Shown here: piece after piece, positions 56,373 through 64,000 of the stretch
How positions within the stretch are numbered: position 1 is the first letter of the stretch
How the letters are laid out: each line of letters starts with the position of its first letter
Assembly: GCF_050624435.1 (NCBI RefSeq)
Contig: NC_134536.1
Coordinates: 6,204,758-6,268,757, forward strand
Source of the DNA: Tenrec ecaudatus
Lineage: Eukaryota; Chordata; Mammalia; Afrosoricida; Tenrecidae
DNA: 64,000 nucleotides
Reading direction: 5' to 3'
Position numbers and translations under genes: made by a program
The notes under the pieces: model-generated
Database searches by the model: none
What the model was told of the DNA's origin: nothing
What the model saw: only the letters and a program-made list of their open reading frames with translations

Positions 56373-56727
56373 ACATTCATCATTGTCCCCCAAGGAGAGT
56401 CTTCTTTTGAGGAAAAGTGCACTGATATTATATTATTTATTAGATTATTTTAAATTATTATTCAATGTGTGGCCGAAAATTCTACAAGTACCCATTTTAG
56501 TAGTTTTAGGAATGGCCTCAAGGAAGACGAAAAAGATAAGAGAAACCATGGAGCTGATCCTTGAGCATAATGCCAAGATTATTACAAATTAGGACCGGCC
56601 TCAATTTCAGTTGTGCAGCGTGATGGTGAAGGATGTGTCGGAGGCTCTATGTAGACGGTGGTACAGTATCAGGACCTGGGCAAGTTTGAAATATCACAAG
56701 CACATGGCATTGGGTCAGAGATGCCCA
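56373..56727. other. Unassigned intergenic sequence
   Basis: A 69-codon plus-strand frame at 56383-56592 contains a lysine/arginine-rich stretch but no domain I recognise. Confidence 0.35.
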
Positions 56728-56880
56728 TGTTTTGTAGAGAAGATCAAGGACGTCAGCGAGACTGAGAGATAAGGCTGGTGGCGGAGAAGACACCAGGGAC
56801 AAGAAGGCAGATCCTGGAGGTCCAGGAAGCCAGGTTGCCACTTGAGGTTGAGTGAGAGTGAAGGCCAAAGACGGGAGGAA
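56728..56880. repeat. Unidentified repeat, copy 1
   Basis: 'tttgtagagaagatcaagga', 'ggctggtggcggagaagaca' and 'gttgagtgagagtgaaggcc' align with 57735-57875 at roughly three-quarters identity by eye. Confidence 0.55.
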
Positions 56881-57734
56881 CAATGAACACTGGTAGCTTG
56901 TTGAGCCAGGAGTAAATGTAAACGTGGCTTTGAGCTTAGAGGTGAGTAAAAGCTTCTCAAGGAGCCAGGCAGAGGAGTAGAGAGTCCAGTTGGAGATGGG
57001 ACCACACCTGGGTGTGAAATGAATGAGAACTGGTCAGGGACTGAGTGATGGTTTTCTCGTCTCTAAGTCACCACCAGTGAACGCTCTATTTTGTCCACTC
57101 TCAGCAATGGCCAGCACAGGGCCGTACAAGTAGCTAGAACTCAGGGGTAGTCACTAGATAGCTGAAGCGAAAGTAATTTTTATAATCACTTGGAAGGTAA
57201 TGATTTTTGCTTGTTTGTTTGCATCTCCGTGATTTGAGGGTCAAACTGGAGGAGCTGCTTGCTAGGGTTTTCCACCAGGGTTCTACCATGGCCATGAGAA
57301 AGCTCTTCGGCCCTGTTGAAGGTTTAAAGGTACTGGCATGCTGTTGGCAATTTTGGACACACATTCTGTTGCTGAATTGTACATGTGTATAGCTCAGTCT
57401 TGGTCACTTTATCTGGAATTTCCCATGACTTGGTCAGGATAACTGAGGTAGAGCATTTGTGAACATTTGCTGGACATTGTGGAGCTATCTGAAGTGAGTG
57501 TTATCAGAAGTGTAATTATGGAAATGGCCGTTCTAACAGTGCCATAGAAATTAGCTTTCTGTCAAACCATGTTGATTATTGAATTTTCTATAACTCTTCA
57601 GTGGCAGATGCTATTTGTTCTTATGTTATAAAATATATGCTTCTCTTTAAATATATATATTCATTTAATTATCAACTGAGAAAGCTTGTGAAAATATTTA
57701 CTAGGCAGAGGGATTCCAGTTTGAAAACCACTTT

Positions 57735-57875
57735 GTAGAGAAGACCAAGGAGGTCAACTGGACGGAGAAAGGGGGCTGGTGGCTGAGAAGACACGGGGGC
57801 AAGAAAGGAGAGCCTTGTGATCCAGGACACCAAGTTGCTGCTCAAAGTGGAGTGAGACTGAGTGCCAAAGGCCAG
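57735..57875. repeat. Unidentified repeat, copy 2
   Basis: 'tttgtagagaagaccaagga', 'ggctggtggctgagaagaca' and 'gtggagtgagactgagtgcc'. Same orientation as copy 1, about 1 kb apart. Local duplication or an uncatalogued dispersed repeat. Confidence 0.55.
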
Positions 57876-58184
57876 TGAATTCCAGAAGCCCCCGTTTCAC
57901 CCTTCTGCTTCCATAACTCGCTCTTCTGAGTGGATCCTACCCTGTTGCTCACAGTGAAACCGCCCTATGAGAGCCATCAAGACTATATTGGGGACCGTTA
58001 TACTGAAGACGTGTCTGGAAAGAGGACTCAGGGCTGGAGGTGTTGGACTAAATCAGAGAATAAAAGAACCAAGAGCTGTAACCATGTACCTTTCAGAAGA
58101 AGTATTGTTGGCCCCAAACTGTCCCATTATTAATCAACATTGGTCAGTGGACTACTTTTTACATGGTTGATGGCATTATGATAT
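57876..58184. other. Unassigned intergenic sequence
   Basis: No repeat or exon recognised. Confidence 0.35.
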
Positions 58185-58364
58185 TAAAACCCACCACCAT
58201 GAAGTCTACTGCAACTCATGTTAACCCTGCCCCCTGGGATCCCACGGCTGTGGATGTTTATGGAAGCAGATTGCCCCATCTCTCTCCTGTGTTGCAGCTA
58301 CTGGGTCTGTACTACTGCCCTTTCAGTTGGCGACCTGACATTTAACTTCTGTGCTACCAGCATG
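58185..58364 (-). mobile_element. AfroSINE copy
   Basis: 'gaagtctactgcaactcatg', 'ggctgtggatgtttatggaa' and 'catctctctcctgtgttgca'. Confidence 0.7.
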
Positions 58365-58957
58365 TCTTCCTAATAGCACAGTGAATGTATAACTTTGTTA
58401 GTGTTAAATGAACTGTGGTAACACTGAACAGATAAGTTGATCTATTCCTAAATAAGGATAGGTAAATTTGATCTGAAATCAATCTTAACTAATTAAACTT
58501 ATTTGAGACACCCCTGGTTGAGTGAGAATTTGAAAGTAAGAACTTGAAAGATGTTTTCAAATGACTTTCAATATATCTTACACCACTCTATTTTAAAGAA
58601 ACAGAGAGCTGTTTCAGAAATTACTAGGTGCTGACAACTAAACCTTTGTAGTGTAAGTACATGCAAGCATTTGAGATGGATTCTGGTTTAAAAAGAGAAT
58701 AAGTAGACAGAGGCACCCAAACCTAAAATTTTGGCTGTATTAAATCATCATATCTTCACATTTATCTCCTTTTTAAGCCAATCTTAATAGACTGCAGTGT
58801 CTCCATAGTTACAAGCTAATAAGCTTTGATTATGCTATCAGAAAACAAGAGACTCTTAGGCCAGAGACAAAGGTTTAGGACACTCACACCAAAGAGAGAC
58901 TGATGGGTTAGTGTCTACATGTTGATGCCTGCCCCTCTTTATCCTCCTAGAGTGCTA
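58365..58957. other. Unassigned AT-rich sequence
   Basis: No repeat or gene recognised. Confidence 0.35.
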
Positions 58958-59135
58958 TCAAGCAAACCCACTTCTGTCAAGCCCTCTCTGATGCATAGCA
59001 ATGGATTAAACCCACAAGCCACACCCCTGAAGAAAGGTTAAGCAGTCTGCTTCCAGAAAGATTTGTAACCTTGCAAACCCCACTTAGCGGTTCTAGTCTG
59101 CCCTGTAGGGTCACCACAAGTCAGTGGAGTGCTAC
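58958..59135 (+). mobile_element. AfroSINE pieces in opposite orientations
   Basis: 58958-59005 looks antisense ('aagcaaacccacttctgtca'); 59035-59135 is sense ('ctagtctgccctgtagggtc' and 'accacaagtcagtggag'). Confidence 0.5.
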
Positions 59136-59203
59136 AGATATTCTTTCCTCAGTGGGTTTGCATCACAGTTAAAAGACCTGGGTGCTTGGAGACTCTCCCA
59201 TGG

Positions 59204-59700
59204 TGTTAGCCTGGATTTTCTAGAGAAAAAACCTAGAGAAACAACCATATATGCACCAGAAAAAAAATTATATTAGGAAGCAACTTTACATCAAGAAGCT
59301 ACCACAGCCCATTCCAGCTCAAGTCCATAGATCCAATGCTATCCAAGCCCTCTGGAGACTCAGGTAGCTGCAGACTGATGAAGCAGAAAGTGAAGCAGGA
59401 AGCAGGGCTGTTGGTGGAGAATTTCTCAGAGATTCAAGGTTGGCGGGAACATGACAGGGGATCTACAGCTTTTATGGGTCTGGTGGCTTACATGGGACCA
59501 CCCCTGAAGGAAGACATATGTCCCAGTGAAGGCCCACCAAGTCCAGAAAGGCTTAGTGGTGGAGAGATTGAGAGAAAGGCAGTTCCCAGAACCCCCTACT
59601 CTCCTACACAAGGCCCCCAATGAAGTGTCATCCAGATATTGCAGGTTGACCCCACCCCAAGTCAAGACCGTCTAGTTGGCATAAAATCATCCAACTACCA
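59204..59700 (-). mobile_element. MaLR-like solo LTR, diverged
   Basis: 'tgttagcctggattttctag', 'tccagctcaagtccatagat', 'gaaggcccaccaagtccaga' and 'aaaatcatccaactacca'. No clear 5-bp duplication found, so the ends are approximate. A different subfamily from the 22.1- and 30.6-kb LTRs. Confidence 0.6.
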
Positions 59701-59981
59701 TACCCACCGTTGTAATACAGATGCTAAGTTTGTCAGGGTGGACACAGCCCTCATCCCATGACCGCCGGGGGTGGTTGGGGCAAACATCCTGAGAGATGGC
59801 CTGCGGAAACAGTGCCCAGACCTGGGACCCAGGCAGCAACAAAGTTCCACGTCTAGGACTGAGGGAAGGATGCCACTACGGACAGCCTCTCGGCAAGGGC
59901 GCAGCCCAGAGAGCGAAAGAGCACTAGCTGCAGCATCAGGAGCATTTTGTGGATGTGTGTTCTATCTCGTACTGATGCCCG
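59701..59981. other. Unassigned intergenic sequence
   Basis: No repeat or gene recognised. The 126-codon frame starting at 59771 runs into an L1-like tail and is not a gene. Confidence 0.4.
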
Positions 59982-60161
59982 AAGAAGACTCTTTGTTGTT
60001 GTTTTTTATAATTGTCTTATTGGGGGCTCAGCTCTTATCACAGTCCACCCACCCATCCATCCATTGTGTCAAGCACATTTGTATACATGTTGCCACCATC
60101 ATTTTCAAAATGTTTTCTTTCTGCTTTAGCCCTTGGTATCAACTCCTCTAAGAAGACTCTT
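59982..60161 (-). mobile_element. Old L1-like 3' end with 12-bp target duplication
   Basis: Element 59994-60149, direct repeat aagaagactctt at 59982-59993 and 60150-60161. Includes 'gtcttattgggggctcagct' and 'gtgtcaagcacatttgtata'; 'gtgtcaagcaca' matches the old copy at 35.3 kb. Confidence 0.85.
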
Positions 60162-60389
60162 AACCCCAATGACAAACAAAAATTATAAATGGATACCTGT
60201 CCTTCTGAATATACTTTATTAAAAATGCATTGATTGTATATTGGCCCTGTAGGCAATTAAAAACAAACATACAACAAAGATGATGTGTATTGTGGTTGAA
60301 GGCATGCGTCTGGATCTGTGCCCCTGCCGCACATCCCAGGTTCTCGTTCACTTTCGCATTGCACTCTCCAGAGTCATCCAGCACATCAA

Positions 60390-60570
60390 AGGAAACCTCT
60401 CTGCCATCGAGTCCAGCCTGACTCAGAGCAACCCCTTCAGGTTGCCGAGACTGTAACTGTTTATGCGAGTCGAAAGCCCATACCTTCCCCTTTGGAGCTA
60501 CTAGTGGTTTGGAACAGCCAAGCATGCAGATCACAACTCTGCACATACCCACTACACCACCAGGGCTTCA
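60390..60570 (-). mobile_element. AfroSINE copy
   Basis: 'ctctgccatcgagtccagcc', 'gagactgtaactgtttatgc' and 'cactacaccaccagggctt'. Confidence 0.85.
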
Positions 60571-60589
60571 CATCCTGAACGCCCCAAAC

Positions 60590-60653
60590 GCCATATGTAT
60601 ATAAAATTACTAGCAATCTGGTTTTGTCTCTCTAGAGAACCCTGTCTAACACA
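60590..60653 (+). mobile_element. LTR 3' end fragment
   Basis: 'ggttttgtctctctagagaa' then 'ccctgtctaacaca', the end of the MaLR-like LTRs, stranded between two SINEs. Confidence 0.55.
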
Positions 60654-60654
60654 T

Positions 60655-60832
60655 AAACCCACAGTCGCCCACGGATTCTGACTCACAGCAAACCTCTCAC
60701 ATGATCTAGAACTGCTGTGTCGTGTTTCCAAGGCTACCCATGTCCCGCACTCCATTGTTTTCTCTAAGGGACAGTGATTGATTCCATTTGTCAGCCTTTG
60801 GGTTGGCAGCCCATCAATTAACCCACCGCACC
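60655..60832 (-). mobile_element. AfroSINE copy
   Basis: 'cccacggattctgactcaca', 'gtgtttccaaggctacccat' and 'gttggcagcccatcaattaa'. Confidence 0.8.
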
Positions 60833-60939
60833 CCACAGAGGTCAGTGCTCATGAACTTTGTATGTGTAGTTCCAAACAAGGACCTCGGGGTCAAATAGTG
60901 TTTCCTACCAGCACCCTGTTTGTGCAGTTGTTAATGGTT

Positions 60940-61012
60940 GTTTCAAAACCACACTCCCTGCCATGGAGCCGATTCCAATTCATAGCGACGCTAAAGTGTT
61001 AGAATCCTCTCC
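60940..61012 (-). mobile_element. AfroSINE tail fragment
   Basis: 'ctgccatggagccgattcca' and 'attcatagcgacgctaaagt'. Confidence 0.65.
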
Positions 61013-61290
61013 TCTCCCGTGTTTATTGTGGCACAGTTCACATTAGCAAGAAGCCAGAAGCAGCCAAATGCCCACCAGTTGAAGGGATAAAGAAAGCCCG
61101 GAACACACACACAATGGACTGCTACGCGTTCCTGTAAGACAACAACAAAATCATGAAACACTTTATGCATGGACGGACCTGGAGCCTATTATGCTGAGTG
61201 AAGTTCCTCGGTCACAAAAGGACAGCTATCGTGTGAGTCCACTACTCTGAGGGTCCATACTTACACGAAGGAAGCCTCTTCCCAGGTTCT
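61013..61290 (+). mobile_element. Old L1 fragment (ORF2/3' UTR boundary)
   Basis: 'caaatgcccaccagttgaag', 'acacacacacaatggactgc', 'tatgcatggacggacctgga' and 'ctattatgctgagtgaagtt' are a well-known mammalian L1 block. Non-coding here. Confidence 0.85.
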
Positions 61291-61724
61291 GTGATTCTCT
61301 AACGCCGGCTCCCACGCAGTGAGGCGGAGAGCCTGCCTTGTGCCCAGGAGCCATATATCACTCCCTTTATAGGTTTGGCTTAACAATTATTCTGACAAAA
61401 TAGACCTCCCCTCAGCTGGGGTCACTTCCACAAGATGAGGTGAGCGGGAAAAGACCATTCAGTTGCTTCCAGTCAACATTGAACTAAAGTCACCCCTAAT
61501 TTGTAGCTATTCCTACAAGAGTGGTCCTCGAGTCTTGCTGGGAAGGCAAGGCAAGTCAGGGGCAGGGGTCAGTAGCTTGTCTTTGCGAGACAGAGAGGAT
61601 ATATTTCTGTTGGTGGGTAAACCGGGCAGCACAACCTGACATTGGGAGAAACAAAATGCTTAGCAATACTTCGATGGGACTGAAGGGTGGGGATGGGGGA
61701 TGATGCCCACACTCTGTTCCTAAC

Positions 61725-61801
61725 GGTGCAGCCCTGGTGTGTAGGGGTGAGGAGTCGAGCTGGCAGCAATACATATTGTCCATGGTTCAAAACTACTAGC
61801 T
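61725..61801 (+). mobile_element. AfroSINE copy, part 1
   Basis: 'cagccctggtgtgtaggggt' and 'tggttcaaaactactagct', cut by SPIN in its B-box region. Confidence 0.65.
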
Positions 61802-61992
61802 CAGTGGTTTGCACCCTGTGGGTCACAATCCCTTGGGGGGGGGGTCGAATGACCCTTTCACAGAGGTCACCTCATTCATAACAGTAGCAAAATGACAGTG
61901 ATGAAGTAGCAATGAAAATAATTTCATGGTTGGGCAGTCACCACAACCTGAGGAACTGTATGAAAGCAGCATTCGGAAGGTTGAGACCACTG
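61802..61992 (-). mobile_element. SPIN hAT miniature inside a SINE
   Basis: 191 bp from 'cagtggtttgcaccctgtgg' to 'gaaggttgagaccactg'. Flanking octamers tactagct / cactcact match at 5 of 8, so the duplication is decayed or doubtful. Confidence 0.9.
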
Positions 61993-62090
61993 CACTCACT
62001 GGTCCTCAGGGGAAGGACGGGTGGGCAGGCAGGGTGGCAGGAGGTGCTCGTTGGGTCAGCATTGGCTCAGAGGCACTGAGTATGCCCCTG
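61993..62090 (+). mobile_element. AfroSINE copy, part 2
   Basis: 'actcactggtcctcagggga' and tail 'ggtcagcattggctcagagg' complete the SINE after SPIN. Confidence 0.6.
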
Positions 62091-62859
62091 AGGGCACTTT
62101 TGACCTAGTTTGAACCAGCTCTTTGGGAACCAGGCCATGCGCTATAGACTCTGACTGGGTCTTTAGACTCTGTCCTTTAGAGACCCACAACGACTTTCAT
62201 AGGCCACACCAGAAGATTCCATGTGGAAAAGTCCCTAGACAAACAGTTTTACCCCAAGCTCATCTGTATCAGATTTAAAGAACTTTGTAGATTAAAGACA
62301 CACCTGAAACCAACTTGTGTGAGAAAAACGGATGACTGCTATTGCAAGGTCATGTACTTGGTTGTTGTTGGACTTTGGTCCGGACCTTTTGCTTCCAGGA
62401 CGCCCAATGAATGGTGGCCTAGGACTACCGCAGAGTTACTATTTTAAATAATTATATTGTTATCTAATCTGGCAAGCATGATTCTGCCTTTGTGCATGAT
62501 TGTTATTGAAAGTTTTGTCCCACTCCCAATGTCCATTGTTCATGAAACAGTATTCAGTCACTTAAGAGTTTCATCTGTATAAGTCAATCATTCATATATT
62601 GCCACCTATTCTTGCGTACTTCCCTTTTCTCATCAGTGTTTTGAATCCTATCCCATTGGCAGGATCAATAGAATTACCATGTGAAGCTGGAGAAGGATTT
62701 AGAATGTTCTCTATCTTAAAACGATAATGATGTCTCTCACGTGAACTGGAGACATGAAGTATGAGCCCCAATTCCATCCATATGTCTATAATTAATTTTG
62801 GGTCCACACTAAATCCTAGCCCCCAGTCCCAGAACAATGAGGTCTTGTGACAAGGCTCT
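62091..62859. other. Unassigned intergenic sequence
   Basis: No exon. May hold an old LTR at 62.1-62.45 kb, but I cannot assign it. Confidence 0.3.
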
Positions 62860-63491
62860 ACCTGATACTCACCCTCATGAAGAGCTCATGAAGACATGGT
62901 GCCATCGCAAAGTGTGGTAGGAGACTGGACAGTGACTGGCTGTGGGAAAGAATGGAGTCTGAGGACTCCTCTTAAACGGTTATCTAAGTGAGACGTCAAC
63001 TAAGCACACACGGAGAAGCATACCAGCCTGTAGGATTCAAGGATTATAAATAATAAAATCCAAATCCAAAGGAGGGAAGGGTATCAGAGCTTAAATTGTA
63101 AAGAGCCAGCTTGCAGAAAGTTGTGAATGACAGTGGAAGCCCCCAGCCCACTTGCAGGGTCCGCACATGGATCAAGCCTCCGCGGAGTCCCCTCTGACGA
63201 TGTTCCAGGGTGTGAGGAGCCTTTCTCTCAGACAGAGAGCATTGTAAAGCCGACTATGGCAGCTGTACTCAGCCTGAGATGGACTCTCTTTTGACCTATT
63301 TTAAAGTTGTTTCAGTTTTTAATATTTTCTGCATTCTTTTCCACTGAGATTTTTTTTTACTTGTTTCTCTCTTGTCGGTTTGTTTGTTTGCTTCCAGTTT
63401 TTGTTTTGTTTTATTTTGTGTGCATGAAGTCCAGGATAGGTAAATCTAACCAGATAGCAACTGAATTAATTATCATCTAGAGGTCGCAATA
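62860..63491 (+). mobile_element. Probable L1 3' UTR, upstream part
   Basis: Leads in order into the L1 3' end at 63604-63780, with a T/G-rich 'tttgtttgtttgcttccagt' block. Assignment rests mostly on position and layout. Confidence 0.4.
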
Positions 63492-63603
63492 AGGGACTCA
63501 AGCATGGGAACCATCGCGCCGACGGCACAAGACTGGCAGGGTTCTGTTCGGTTGTGCACACTGTTGTTCTGGCTGAGAACAGACTGGCGCACCTAACAAC
63601 AAG
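63492..63603 (+). mobile_element. RTE LINE tail inside L1 3' UTR
   Basis: 'gggactcaagcatgggaacc', 'gttctgttcggttgtgcaca' and 'actggcgcacctaacaacaa'. Short and 5'-truncated. Confidence 0.7.
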
Positions 63604-63780
63604 GGGCACAGCGAAGGAGGCTGGGCGCAAATGGGGAGCTAGCAACAATGAATGTAGAAGAAAATGTTCTGAAATTGGAAGTGCTGATGATTGCACGACT
63701 CTTCGTAATATGATTGAAAGATTGAATTGCATGATGTGTGAATCAGATGCCAATAAAACTATTTTTAAAAAGAAATAAAA
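63604..63780 (+). mobile_element. L1 3' end with poly(A)
   Basis: 'caacaatgaatgtagaagaa', 'atgattgcacgactcttcgt', 'ttgaattgcatgatgtgtga' and 'gccaataaaactatttttaa'. A different 3' end from the 'gagcccctaataaa' family elsewhere in the window, with its own AATAAA. Confidence 0.75.
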
Positions 63781-63857
63781 TAGCACAAAATAACAAGTTT
63801 AAGACACTTCAGACAATATCTGCAAAAGTGAACAATTTAGCACATACTTGTTATCAT

Positions 63858-63961
63858 TCAGGAAGAAAGACAAGGCTCTCTACTGTGGTAAAGAGTTACA
63901 GTCTCAGAAACCCGTAGGGGAAATTCTGCTCTCTCCTTTGTGGTCACTATGAGCCAGAATT
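63858..63961 (+). mobile_element. AfroSINE copy, cut by SPIN
   Basis: 'ggtaaagagttacagtctca', 'gaaacccgtaggggaaattc' and 'ggtcactatgagccagaat', stopping where the SPIN terminus begins. Confidence 0.8.
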
Positions 63962-64000
63962 CAGTGGTTCTCAGTCTTCCTAATGCTGCGACCCTTTAGT
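63962..64000 (+). mobile_element. SPIN hAT miniature, truncated by window end
   Basis: 'cagtggttctcagtcttcct' then 'aatgctgcgaccctttagt', the left end of a SPIN. The remainder lies beyond the window. Confidence 0.9.

Noticed and set aside
56383..56592. Frame with a basic stretch resembling a pogo/Tigger transposase start
   Set aside because: Only a few residues are similar and the expected helix-turn-helix order is missing.
1..64000. CRISPR arrays, operons, riboswitches, phage or plasmid features
   Set aside because: The repeat content and structure are mammalian; no regularly spaced repeats or dense bacterial coding are present.

Overview
The window reads as mammalian intergenic DNA, most likely from a tenrec (Afrotheria, for example Echinops telfairi). 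That call rests on three things seen together: dozens of tRNA-derived SINEs of the AfroSINE type with RTE-type LINE copies, six copies of the SPIN hAT miniature transposon, and a large family of L1-like 3' ends. I found no exon, spliced gene, processed pseudogene of a host gene, RNA gene, CRISPR array, operon or bacterial feature. The open reading frames are all short; the only ones resembling known proteins are decayed transposon pieces (a mariner transposase N-terminus and RTE reverse-transcriptase fragments).

Layout. 0-5 kb: mariner transposase remnant, L1-like fragments, one AfroSINE and a composite retroposon with a 15-bp target duplication. 5-10 kb: scattered SINEs and a repeat-poor stretch (about 7.85-8.93 kb) that may be conserved noncoding DNA. 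10-12.3 kb: three SINEs in a row, then an L1-like copy with an internal tandem duplication. 13.6-20.6 kb: SINE and RTE tails, a (CA)n tract and a split RTE copy. 21.9-25.1 kb: SINEs, a solo LTR with perfect 5-bp duplications, a 60-bp SPIN and two RTE copies. 25.9-31.9 kb: SINEs, SPIN, an ancient antisense L1, and an inverted pair of RTE copies around a second solo LTR. 33-38.8 kb: MIR, SINEs, a third solo LTR, an old L1-like copy broken by a younger one, and an RTE copy broken by a SINE. 41-46.1 kb: SPIN inside a SINE, then an RTE copy interrupted in turn by an L1-like element, a SPIN and an LTR. 47.6-64 kb: L1-like copies with clear target duplications, many SINEs, an RTE hairpin, an older L1 3' end and two more SPIN copies, the last cut by the window edge.

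Nothing here works together as a gene system. What can be read is a transposition history: MIR, L2 and old L1 first; RTE and AfroSINE next; L1-like 3' ends, LTRs and SPIN on top of them. A few AT-rich, repeat-free stretches (about 8.26-8.56, 19.54-19.76, 49.39-49.96 and 54.85-55.2 kb) look like candidate regulatory conserved elements, but that is inference only. Repeat boundaries are read by eye and good to about 10-20 bp unless a target duplication is given.
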